Below are positions 8,936 to 16,185 of a DNA stretch of 64,000 nt, in pieces. The DNA comes from Bacillus sp. F19. Lineage in GTDB: Bacteria; Bacillota; Bacilli; Bacillales; Bacillaceae. The DNA lies in contig CP085710.1 in NCBI GenBank assembly GCA_023823795.1, positions 1,328,001-1,392,000 on the forward strand, written 5' to 3'. A program made the position numbers and the translations under genes. Position 1 is the stretch's first letter; each line of letters begins with the position of its first letter. The notes under the pieces were generated by a model. The model was given only the letters and a program-made list of their open reading frames with translations, was not told where the DNA came from and ran no database searches.

Positions 8936-9067
8936 TGCGCTTCTATGTCTAGCTCCATCACCCAGACCCTCGGTCATAACGGCTCCGCCAAAAAAGTCAA
9001 ACCCGGACTTTTCTGTCGGATCCTTTTATGCCTGTCGGGTCTAAACGGGTGATTCCGCTTTTCTTTA
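8936..9067 (+). repeat. Structured intergenic repeat, copy 1
   Basis: A stretch of about 130 bp starting TGCGCTTCTATGTCTAGCTCC and ending CCGCTTTTCTTT. It has a nested fold: CACCC (8959-8963) with GGGTG (9047-9051), AGACCC (8964-8969) with GGGTCT (9037-9042), and an inner hairpin AAAAGTC/GGACTTTT. A second copy lies at 9705-9836. Similar elements are, from memory, scattered in intergenic DNA of many Bacillaceae. Confidence 0.7.
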
Positions 9068-9131
9068 TAGCATGATACAAATTACCTTAGGCATAGGGTT
9101 AAGTAAAAGCTTCTGAAAAGGGCTGATTAAC

Positions 9132-9323
9132 TTGAAGCGAAATCCTTATGTCCCGCTTATCGCAGGATTGAGTCTTATATTTATTGTTTATCTGGTTGTT
9201 AATACAATAAAGCACGTGAAAGTCTACCTTGTTTACAGCTCGGGTCTTGGTCCGTTTATCATTGGCGGATTGCTGCTTGCAGTCATTTTATTTTTAATTG
9301 TGAAGGGGAGCAGTTATCGGTGA
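9132..9323 (+). CDS. Small two-helix membrane protein
   Basis: A 63-residue protein with two hydrophobic helices (residues 7-25 and 38-58), basic ends (MKRNPY, KGSSYR) and a short polar loop; no family recognised. The start is TTG 9132 with an AAGGGC-like ribosome site about 10 bp upstream and no in-frame ATG. A terminator-like hairpin follows directly. The compact layout suggests a real gene, but the start and the expression level are uncertain. Confidence 0.55.
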   Translation: MKRNPYVPLIAGLSLIFIVYLVVNTIKHVKVYLVYSSGLGPFIIGGLLLAVILFLIVKGSSYR

Positions 9324-9324
9324 A

Positions 9325-9360
9325 AAGACAGATCGGACCTTAAAAGGGGGCGGTCTTTTT
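9325..9360 (+). terminator. Probable terminator
   Basis: AAGAC (9325-9329) can close on GTCTT (9353-9357) around an inner CCTT/AAGG helix, followed by a run of T. It overlaps the end of the small membrane-protein gene. Confidence 0.5.
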
Positions 9361-9423
9361 TTATTGGGGTGGTATCCGGGTCTATTTCTTTTTTATGCGA
9401 CATCACTTTAAGTCTGCAGCAAA

Positions 9424-9447
9424 TAAAAAAAGACCCAAAAAGGATCC
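9424..9447 (-). terminator. Terminator of the DUF3934 gene
   Basis: On the minus strand GGATCC, TTTTT and GGGTCT form a 6-bp stem with two G-U pairs, followed by seven T. It begins 18 bp after the DUF3934 stop. Confidence 0.6.
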
Positions 9448-9464
9448 ATGCGCTGTCATACTTT

Positions 9465-9635
9465 TTATTCTTTAGAGCCTTTTCCATCGTCCTGCTGTTT
9501 AGTGCCCTTACTTGTATAAGGCTTAAAGCTCTTCTTTTTATTGGCATTTGCCTGCCAGCGGTTCCAGCCTTTTTTGCCTGTTCCTCCGCCTGTCCCGCCT
9601 TTACTGCTCTTCGTTTTAGCTTTAGCTTTACCCAT
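9465..9635 (-). CDS. DUF3934 family small protein
   Basis: A 56-residue, very basic, Gly/Lys-rich protein starting MGKAKAKTKSSKGGTGG with the conserved centre GKKGWNRWQANANKKKSF. This is the pattern of the short Bacillus DUF3934 family, whose function is unknown; the charge suggests nucleic-acid or ribosome contact, which is inference. A GGAG ribosome site is 8 bp before the ATG at 9635 and a terminator follows. Longer open frames that cross this locus on both strands are shadows of it. Confidence 0.8.
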   Translation of the reverse strand: MGKAKAKTKSSKGGTGGGTGKKGWNRWQANANKKKSFKPYTSKGTKQQDDGKGSKE

Positions 9636-9704
9636 ACTATCACTCCATTATGATTGAACGCTGAATGGCAGCGTGTTTATTTTGTATTAAGAAAGTTTAA
9701 ATTA

Positions 9705-9836
9705 TGCGCTTCGGTGTCTAGCTCCATCGCCCAACTCCTCGGCCAGAACGGATCCGCCAGTAAAGGCAAAAAGCGCCTTTTCTGGCTGATCCTTTTCTGT
9801 CTGCCGGAGCTAAACGGGCGATTCCGCTTTTCTTTT
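9705..9836 (+). repeat. Structured intergenic repeat, copy 2
   Basis: The second copy of the element at 8936-9067, about 70% identical by eye, with conserved ends (TGCGCTTC and TTCCGCTTTTCTTT). Stems are preserved with compensating changes: CGCCC (9728-9732) pairs with GGGCG (9816-9820) where copy 1 has CACCC/GGGTG. The inner stem is AAAGGC/GCCTTT instead of AAAAGTC/GACTTTT. It lies downstream of the minus-strand nrnA-like gene. Confidence 0.7.
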
Positions 9837-9908
9837 AAGCGTATTAGTACTACACTACCACAAACATCAGATTCTATGTGAAAACCAAAAATAGTTCCAA
9901 TATTCGGT

Positions 9909-10844
9909 TTAAGTTTTACGATTCAAAGCTTCAATCACTTCATCCGCTTTTTTCCATGAATCAATCGATGCTCCTGCTGCGAAAGAATGCCCGCCGCCGC
10001 CAAACATACGGGCGATGTCATCAATCGGAATATTCCTTGAACGAATTCTTACACGAATTTCATTCGGATATTCAATAAAAAAGACCCAGATTCTCACTCG
10101 TGCCATCGAAGACAGGACATTCACAAGATTAGCCGCTTCCGCACGGTCCACCCCGTAAGCAGCCAATTTCTCCTCCGTTAAATGAATAAAGGCAACTCCC
10201 TGATCCGTCACCTTAAAAGTCCTTAAAATCGCCTCGCGAAGACGAGTAACACCGCTGCTTTTCTTGTTCAAATGATTATGAATCCGTTCAGGCTGAAAAT
10301 GAAACTTCCGCAATGCCTTAACAGCCTTCAACGTACGCGGTGAAGCAGTTCCATTCAGCAAACGGCCAGTATCCCCAATAATCCCGGTATACAAAGCTCC
10401 GGCTGCCTCTTTATTCATCCGAAAAACCTCTGGATACTCCGAAAACAAATCAACAAGCATCTCACTGGCCGAGCTGTAAGAAGGATCCACCCATGAAAGA
10501 TCACCGTAGGGTTCATGATCAGGATGATGATCGATTTTTATTAGCAGGGCTCCTTTTGAAAATCGTTGGTCGCAAATGCGAGAAGTTTCTGCCGTATCAC
10601 ATACAATTACTAAAGCTTCTTTATATGCTTCATCTGAGATAAGGTCCATTTTATTAATGAAGAGAAGACTTTTCTCATCGTTTCCAGCTGCGTATACGGT
10701 TTTGTCAGGGAAAGAATGCTGAAGCGTTCTTTGCAAGCCTGTCTGGGATCCGATGGCGTCGAGGTCGGGGTTGATGTGGCGGTGGATGATGATGGTGTTG
10801 TGGGTTTGTATATTTTTTAATATCCTTTTTTTGGCTGTCTCCAT
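9909..10844 (-). CDS. nrnA: DHH-family phosphoesterase, NrnA-like
   Basis: A cytosolic manganese-dependent phosphoesterase of the oligoribonuclease NrnA/YtqI family, which degrades nano-RNAs and pAp or cyclic dinucleotide products. Visible motifs are HRHINPDLDAIGSQ (motif I), CDTAE (motif II), the DHH triad KIDHHPDHEPYG and, at the C-terminus, the DHHA1 substrate motif FGGGGHSFAAGAS. Length (311-313 aa) matches Bacillus NrnA. ATG 10844 has AGGAG 9 bp upstream; the ATG at 10850 is only 3 bp from it. Whether this is the main nrnA gene or a paralog cannot be told from the window. It marks the left edge of the AT-rich island. Confidence 0.85.
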   Translation of the reverse strand: METAKKRILKNIQTHNTIIIHRHINPDLDAIGSQTGLQRTLQHSFPDKTVYAAGNDEKSLLFINKMDLISDEAYKEALVIVCDTAETSRICDQRFSKGALLIKIDHHPDHEPYGDLSWVDPSYSSASEMLVDLFSEYPEVFRMNKEAAGALYTGIIGDTGRLLNGTASPRTLKAVKALRKFHFQPERIHNHLNKKSSGVTRLREAILRTFKVTDQGVAFIHLTEEKLAAYGVDRAEAANLVNVLSSMARVRIWVFFIEYPNEIRVRIRSRNIPIDDIARMFGGGGHSFAAGASIDSWKKADEVIEALNRKT

Positions 10845-11091
10845 GTCCATTTTCTCCTTTATACCTAATAAAGAAAGGACTTCTTCAAAAGTTCTATATT
10901 ATTTTTTCCCTCTTTATCATCTTCATATTGTTTTACAACAATCTATGATAACCCTAAAGAAGTACAATTGAATTGCTCCAGAATTTCTTTTATGATTCTA
11001 TTGAATTATGAAAAAAAGCAAGTAATCTATACATCTATATCAAATAAAATCTATTTTCTTATTCCTTATCTTATTATATAGAATTTACTGG

Positions 11092-11547
11092 TTAATCTGA
11101 ATAAAATGGTTTATATATTTTTGGGCCTTTAAATTTTTTTGAGAAATTAATTAAACTAACAATTTTATTGATAGATCCTGCAAAATCTCTTTTTAAGTCA
11201 TGTTCCCATACTCTCAGAAGATGCCACTGCTTTTGTATATAGTAATTGTTCACTTCAAGATCCCTTTCTTTATTTCTATTGAATTTTTTTATCCAGAATA
11301 ATTGATTTTTTTGAGGTAATGTTCCGTGAAATTCGCAAGCATGACAAAAACAAGAGTCAATAAATATTACAATTTTATATTTCTTAATAGCGATATCAGG
11401 GGTACCAAATAATGATTTACCGTTTTTTCTGAATCTAAAACCCCTATGCCAAAGTTCTTTTGAGACTATTGATTCTCATTTTGTATTTTACCCCTTTATA
11501 GAACCCATGATTTTCTTTCTATTCTCTTCTGAATTGTTTTTAACCAT
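11092..11547 (-). pseudogene. vsr: vsr mismatch endonuclease, inactivated by two stops
   Basis: The minus-strand frame reads as a full-length very-short-patch repair endonuclease: an IMGSIKG start, FGTPDIAI with the metal-binding Asp, VIFIDSCFCHACEFHG with the zinc Cys/His cluster, then NKERDLEVNN and LRVWEHDL. Vsr nicks T:G mismatches left by deamination of 5-methylcytosine and accompanies C5-methyltransferases, here the adjacent one. Two in-frame stops interrupt it: TAA at 11488-11490 (codon 20) and TGA at 11476-11478 (codon 24), in a stretch where NTK-E-like residues are expected. No usable restart follows upstream of the active-site motifs. The rest of the frame is intact, so the inactivation is recent or read through. 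Confidence 0.85.
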
Positions 11548-11711
11548 CCTTTTCACCTCATATTTTTTTCTACCCAAAAAACCATGAATCCAAAAGTGAA
11601 ACGAACATTTTGAAGTTATCTTATAAATGTTTCAATGTTTTAATAACTGGTTCAAACGATATTAATATGTTAGTATGAAAAGACTATTTAGGTAATTAAT
11701 ACTCTAATGAT

Positions 11712-11739
11712 AGCTCTTTATGCAACTGCAGAAAGAGCT
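11712..11739 (+). other. Hairpin in the leader of the methyltransferase gene
   Basis: AGCTCTTT (11712-11719) pairs with AAAGAGCT (11732-11739), with an inner TGC/GCA and a 4-nt loop, followed by TTCTTATTTTG. It could be a weak terminator or attenuator. The same AAAGAGCT arm occurs in the terminator beyond the methyltransferase. Confidence 0.5.
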
Positions 11740-11855
11740 TCTTATTTTGATTAGAAAGTTTCTTTTAAATTTATTTTTAAATAGGTACTTGATCTTTTTT
11801 GGCAAATTTATTATTATTTATATATATGATAAGGCGAAAGGATGTTCGGTTTTAA

Positions 11856-13073
11856 ATGAAAGTAATTGAACTTTTTGCTGGAGTAGGTGGATTCAGACTT
11901 GGATTAGAAAAAACTGGTCATTTCGAAGTGGTATGGGGAAATCAGTGGGAACCAGCTAAAAGAGCTCAGGATGCATTTAATTGTTATTCAAAAAACTTCA
12001 GTGGTACAGGTATTCATTCGAATGAAGATATTTCTCAAGTAAATACACAAGAAATTCCAGATGCTGACTTATTAGTTGGGGGATTCCCTTGCCAAGATTA
12101 CTCTGTTGCGAGAACTTTGTCCGGAGAACAGGGTTTAAAGGGGAAAAAAGGTGTTTTATTTTGGGAAATTAAACGAATTATTCAAGATAAAATGCCTGAA
12201 TTTGTACTTCTTGAAAATGTAGATAGACTATTAAAATCACCATCTAGCCAAAGAGGAAGAGATTTCTCTATTATGCTTGCTACATTTAGAGATCTGGGAT
12301 ACAGCGTTGAGTGGAGAGTTATCAATGCTGCTGATTATGGATTTGCTCAAAGAAGAAGAAGAGTATTTATTTTTGCATCTAAACTAGAAACTAATTATGG
12401 ACAAGCTATTAAAGATAAAGATAAGAATGATTTATTATTTAAAGAAGGTTTCTTTGCTGATGAATTCCCTGTTTTACCAGTGGCTTCAGAAAAACATAAA
12501 CCACTGGAACTAACTCTACCTTTAGATCTAGTGGAAATTTCTGATACATTCAGCACCAAATTTTTAAATTCAGGTATTATGATAAATGGTCAAGTATACT
12601 CTGTGGAATTACTACCTATAGAGACACAACCTACACCTTTAATTGATATTTTAGATTTAATGGTTGATGAAGAGTACTATTTAACCACATCTAACATTGA
12701 AAAATTTAAATTCTTAAAAGGTGCAAAAAAGATTGAACGTACATCCTCAACTGGACATAAGTACATCTTTTCAGAAGGTGGAATGGCATTTCCAGAACCA
12801 TTAGATAAACCAGGAAGAACAATGTTAACTAGTGAAGGAACTGTTAACAGGAGCACCCATGTTGTGCAAAATCCTTTTGATGAAGAAGGACGTCTACGCT
12901 TCCTTACACCCGACGAATGTGAAAAACTAAATGGATTCCCGGCTGGTTGGACTGATACTGGAATGTCTGAGAGAATGAGATATTTTTGTATGGGTAATGC
13001 TTTGGTTGTTGGGCTAATTGAAAAAATGGGTAGAAAAATTCATGAAATTGAAAAAACACATAGTTACAAATAG
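11856..13073 (+). CDS. DNA (cytosine-5) methyltransferase, probable GATC type
   Basis: A 405-residue C5-cytosine methyltransferase, the modification half of a type II R-M system. Motifs appear in order: I (ELFAGVGGFRLGL, 5-17), IV (GGFPCQDYSVA with catalytic Cys79), VI (ENVDRLLKS, 120-128), VIII (QRRRRVFIFA, 165-174), a target-recognition region of about 200-330, IX and X (CMGNALVVGLI near 380). The convergent partner is a Sau3AI/MutH-like nuclease, so GATC with methylation of the C is the likely specificity; this is inference from the partner. The ribosome site (AAAGGA about 14 bp before the ATG) is weak. The stop codon lies inside the left arm of the shared terminator. Confidence 0.92.
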   Translation: MKVIELFAGVGGFRLGLEKTGHFEVVWGNQWEPAKRAQDAFNCYSKNFSGTGIHSNEDISQVNTQEIPDADLLVGGFPCQDYSVARTLSGEQGLKGKKGVLFWEIKRIIQDKMPEFVLLENVDRLLKSPSSQRGRDFSIMLATFRDLGYSVEWRVINAADYGFAQRRRRVFIFASKLETNYGQAIKDKDKNDLLFKEGFFADEFPVLPVASEKHKPLELTLPLDLVEISDTFSTKFLNSGIMINGQVYSVELLPIETQPTPLIDILDLMVDEEYYLTTSNIEKFKFLKGAKKIERTSSTGHKYIFSEGGMAFPEPLDKPGRTMLTSEGTVNRSTHVVQNPFDEEGRLRFLTPDECEKLNGFPAGWTDTGMSERMRYFCMGNALVVGLIEKMGRKIHEIEKTHSYK

Positions 13074-13122
13074 AAAGAGCTGCCAACTGAAGTGAACCCA
13101 AAAAGTTAGACACTTTATTTAC

Positions 13123-13908
13123 TTAGGCAGCCTTGAGGGCATGAATCCGGTAATCAACCGGGCTCATGCCTTTTAATTTTACCTTGATTCGTTGATGATT
13201 GTAGTAATGGATATATTCTTCTAGTTCTTGTTTGAAATGCTCCATGCTTTTAAATTCTTGAAGATAGAGTAATTCGGATTTTAATAAGCCAAAGAAGTTT
13301 TCAATGACCGCATTATCGAGACAATTTCCTTTGCGTGACATGCTTTGTGTAATGTTATGTTTTTTCAAATCATGCGAGTATTGTTTCATCTGATAATGCC
13401 AGCCCTGATCTGAATGGAGAATGGGTGAATCTTTCGATTCCAAGCGATCAAAGGCTTTATCCAGTATTTTGGAAACGAGCGGATAAACAGGCCGAGATTC
13501 GATATTATAGGCGATGATTTCTCCATTAAACAGGTCAAGAATGGCCGATAAGTATAGTTTCTCCCCAGCTATATGGAATTCTGTGACGTCTGTCACCCAT
13601 TTTTCATTGGACTTTGCCGCCTTGAAATCACGTGCTAGAATGTTGGGCGCAATCTTGCCGATTTTCCCTTTGTACGAACGGTATTTCTTCATGCGAACCA
13701 ATGACTTCAATCCTAATTCATTCATCAATCTGAGAACTGTTTTATGATTGATGCGAGCACCTCGATTACGTAATTCTAGGGTGATACGCCGATACCCATA
13801 ACGCCCTTTATGCGTTTGGAAAATCTCTTTGATAAGGGATTTAATTTCTGTGTATTTATCCTCACGCCCGAAGGCGTTTACCCAATAATAGTACGTACTC
13901 CGTGCCAT
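13123..13908 (-). CDS. IS150-group transposase OrfB (DDE integrase domain)
   Basis: Catalytic half of the IS3-type transposase, 261 residues from the first ATG, with the rve integrase fold. It contains the HTH_21-like segment HKGRYGYRRITLELR, the first catalytic Asp in KWVTDVTEF, the second in ILHSDQGWHY and Glu in NAVIENFFGLLKSEL (DDE). The frame is open upstream of 13908 to the slippery site, so OrfB is probably made mainly as an OrfAB fusion by -1 frameshifting and not from its own ATG. Confidence 0.9.
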   Translation of the reverse strand: MARSTYYYWVNAFGREDKYTEIKSLIKEIFQTHKGRYGYRRITLELRNRGARINHKTVLRLMNELGLKSLVRMKKYRSYKGKIGKIAPNILARDFKAAKSNEKWVTDVTEFHIAGEKLYLSAILDLFNGEIIAYNIESRPVYPLVSKILDKAFDRLESKDSPILHSDQGWHYQMKQYSHDLKKHNITQSMSRKGNCLDNAVIENFFGLLKSELLYLQEFKSMEHFKQELEEYIHYYNHQRIKVKLKGMSPVDYRIHALKAA

Positions 13909-13961
13909 TTTAGAAATGGATAGAAGCAGATTTAAATCAAATTGTTTCCTTAGTTCATGGA

Positions 13962-14471
13962 CTACTTTCGCTTTTTCTTTTTTTGTAAGGCATCCTTTTC
14001 TTGAACTAAGGCATTCAACTTTTTTAGATAGGCATTCTCTGCACGTAAGTATTCTAATTCGGCAAGAAGTGCTTCTTGAGAGCCATTAGCTGGCGATTTT
14101 TTCTTAGTTTCTTTTTTCATGGATAGACGCCCCTTTTTCTTTGGTTTAAGGGCGTCTATACCTCCTTCCTTAAACTGATTTGCCCAATTCAAAAGTGTAG
14201 AATCGGAAGGAAGGTTATAGTGTACAGCGGTCTCGTTGATCGATGCCCCATATTCGTTCATATATTTAAGTACCTCTAGTTTAAAGGGCAGAGTGTAATT
14301 TGTATAGGATGAAACAAGTCCTTCCATCCCATGTTTTAGATAGCGAGCGACCCATCTTTTCAGAGGGGATAAACCTACATTTCTTTCTTGAGCAATGGAT
14401 TTATAGGATTTTTCCCCTTCTAAGTACTCTAAAACTGCATGTGATTTTTCGTCTATCGTATATTTAGTCAA
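13962..14471 (-). CDS. IS150-group OrfA (helix-turn-helix protein)
   Basis: DNA-binding subunit of about 170 residues with two helix-turn-helix repeats (AVLEYLEGEKSYKSIAQERN, then NETAVHYNLPSDSTLLNWAN), a basic linker KPKKKGRLSMKKETKKK and a C-terminal leucine-rich coiled coil (LLAELEYLRAENAYLKKLNAL) for multimerisation. The preferred start is TTG 14471 with GGAGGT 9 bp upstream, inside the element. It ends in a Lys-rich tail encoded by the frameshift signal. Confidence 0.88.
   Translation of the reverse strand: MTKYTIDEKSHAVLEYLEGEKSYKSIAQERNVGLSPLKRWVARYLKHGMEGLVSSYTNYTLPFKLEVLKYMNEYGASINETAVHYNLPSDSTLLNWANQFKEGGIDALKPKKKGRLSMKKETKKKSPANGSQEALLAELEYLRAENAYLKKLNALVQEKDALQKKKKRK
13977..13983 (-). 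promoter_or_regulatory. Programmed -1 frameshift site
   Basis: On the minus strand the heptamer A-AAA-AAG sits in the orfA frame just before its end. Slipping back one base continues as KEKAKVVHELRKQF into the orfB frame, which is how IS3 elements make the OrfAB transposase. Confidence 0.8.
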
Positions 14472-14538
14472 AAAAACTGCACCTCCAATTGTTAGATGTT
14501 GTCTAACAATTGGGGTGCAGTTCAAACGACAGCTCTTT

Positions 14539-15867
14539 CTATTTGTTGAAATTAACCTGTTCTAGTAGATAACTATTGTTTAGCCAAAAACATTTTTTTA
14601 CTATATTGTCACCGTGAGGTGTTGGATAAGTATCTTCCCTGTTTCTCGCATGGGGTCTCACATGGCATACTTTGTTATCGCTACTTTTTGGTAAATCGTC
14701 TGATTTCCCCAGATTTATTCTATTAACTGTTTCTTCCCAAACAGATTTAACTTCATTTTCTAAATCAGAAAGTGGAATATTCCAGAACATTGATCTTTCA
14801 AAAAGATATTCTCCAACTTCATTTTCCTTAAAAACTACAAAAAGGAATCGTGTTTCTAAAAACATATTTCTTAATGTGCTTGTCTCCCACGTTTCCTTAA
14901 TAATGTCTAAATACTTAAAGGTAGGAAATGACATACTCTCTTTTATTTTACCATTTTTTTGAATTCTGATAGCTTTTATTTTTGTATTTGATTTTAAAAA
15001 TTCTTCTGTTTTATTTAAATCAGTTAACTCGCCATTTAACATTTTAGCAGCAACTAAATAAGTTTTACCCTTAGAATTATTCGAGACACCAAAACGAGTG
15101 CTTAAGTTGACCAGAGTCTCTCCATAATAATTGCTATAAGCTTTAATAATGAATTCTTCTAAAGAATCTTCTAATTTGTCAGTAATAGTTTGATAAGTAA
15201 CATTTTTCTTCAATATATATTCATTTAAAATAAATGTCATATATGAAGATTTTAAACTAAACGCCCGTTGCATAGCTTTAATTGAAGATTTCGGCTGTTT
15301 TCTTAAACTATGTTTATTTGCCCCTTTAGTGCAAGCACCCAAATAACTTGTTTCAGATTCTGATAATTCATGTGCTAATCCTTTACTGACTTTATCTACT
15401 ATTTTTTTCCAATCGTCTTTAATTATTTGTAGGTCTTTTTCTGGGAAACTAAACAATTGTGCGTGTGTGATTTTGAAATCACTTCTATTAGTTTCTTTTT
15501 CATACAAATAAAAGATTAACAGTAACAATTTATTTTTATTCCAGAAAGAACTAGTTTCAAATTTTTCATAAATCAACTTTTCATAATCAATAATATTTAA
15601 GACTAATCGCTCTTTTGAAGAATACTTTGATTTTCTTACTTTTTTATAAGGTGTCAGCTTAAGTTCAACGCCGGCTTCTACAAAATCTGGTCCAGAGAGG
15701 CTGTTAGGTTTATAGCCGAAATGATGTTTTTCAATTAATTGCCCCAATCCACCTTTATTAGTAGATTTTTTTAAATCTGAAGCAGGAATAACTTCATAGA
15801 AACTTTTATTTTCTAGTACTTTTGCGTGTAATTCTATAGATTTAGCGTTAAAAATATCGTATTTCAT
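14539..15867 (-). CDS. Sau3AI/MutH-like type II restriction endonuclease
   Basis: A 442-residue restriction enzyme of the Sau3AI/LlaKR2I group, which cleaves GATC. The N-terminal MutH-like domain has the active-site array Asp61, Glu68-x-Lys70 in GPDFVEAGVELK, preceded by KGGLGQLIEKHHFGYKPN. The C-terminal half, from about residue 220, is predicted by family knowledge to be a second, catalytically dead MutH fold used for allosteric DNA binding. Length agrees with Sau3AI (about 490). It is convergent with the C5-methyltransferase and shares its terminator. It has AT-rich codon use like the rest of the island. The 318-bp space to dptF holds its promoter. Confidence 0.88.
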   Translation of the reverse strand: MKYDIFNAKSIELHAKVLENKSFYEVIPASDLKKSTNKGGLGQLIEKHHFGYKPNSLSGPDFVEAGVELKLTPYKKVRKSKYSSKERLVLNIIDYEKLIYEKFETSSFWNKNKLLLLIFYLYEKETNRSDFKITHAQLFSFPEKDLQIIKDDWKKIVDKVSKGLAHELSESETSYLGACTKGANKHSLRKQPKSSIKAMQRAFSLKSSYMTFILNEYILKKNVTYQTITDKLEDSLEEFIIKAYSNYYGETLVNLSTRFGVSNNSKGKTYLVAAKMLNGELTDLNKTEEFLKSNTKIKAIRIQKNGKIKESMSFPTFKYLDIIKETWETSTLRNMFLETRFLFVVFKENEVGEYLFERSMFWNIPLSDLENEVKSVWEETVNRINLGKSDDLPKSSDNKVCHVRPHARNREDTYPTPHGDNIVKKCFWLNNSYLLEQVNFNK

Positions 15868-16120
15868 TATTAACTCCTTTATGTAATATTAGAATAAGAT
15901 AATTTTACCATATAAAAAACCATAATAACTTTAATAACAAATCAGATAATCTAAATCTTTTCTTGGAGGTATTGACCAATTACAGATAGGCAAAGTTCCA
16001 TATTACCGATGTAGGTATTTAGCTGTATGAGAAATAATAAATCTTTACATTTTCAGGATAAATATCATGGGTGATTGTGTAATGAAATTTAATAAATACT
16101 ATTTAATTGTAAAATTTTTG

Positions 16121-16150
16121 TTTAAAATAGAAAGAGTGTTTCTATATAAA
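16121..16150 (+). promoter_or_regulatory. Possible promoter of the dptFGH operon
   Basis: TTTAAA (16121-16126) and TATAAA (16145-16150) are 18 bp apart and 36 bp before the dptF start. The rest of the 318-bp divergent gap 15868-16185 is AT-rich and shows no gene. AT-richness makes chance hexamers common. Confidence 0.35.
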
Positions 16151-16185
16151 ATTTGAATTAGGTTTTTTAATAAAGAGGTGAAGTT

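Larger units (their letters stand above)
13088..14524 (-). mobile_element. IS3-family (IS150 group) insertion sequence
   Basis: A 1437-bp element carrying orfA and orfB on the minus strand. The imperfect terminal repeats are TGAAGTGAACCC...GTTAGACA at 13088 and, read inward from 14524, TGAACTGCACCCC...GTTAGACA. A 3-bp target duplication AAC flanks it (13085-13087 and 14525-14527), as usual for this family. Near the orfA end the IR continues into a palindrome CCAATTGTTAGA/TCTAACAATTGG (14486-14515). All parts look intact, so it may be active. Confidence 0.92.
13067..14545. terminator. Bidirectional terminator split by an IS
   Basis: Left arm CAAATAGAAAGAGCTG (13067-13082) and right arm CAGCTCTTTCTATTTG (14530-14545) are perfect 16-bp complements. 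Before the insertion they would have enclosed the 7-nt loop CCAACGA. The stop codons of the methyltransferase (13071-13073) and of the convergent restriction gene (14539-14541) each lie within an arm. The IS has now moved the arms 1.45 kb apart. Confidence 0.85.

Noticed and set aside
9314-9653. Overlapping open frames of 109 codons (minus) and 94 codons (plus)
   Set aside because: They are shadows of the DUF3934 gene at 9465-9635, which alone has a good ribosome site, recognisable sequence and terminator.
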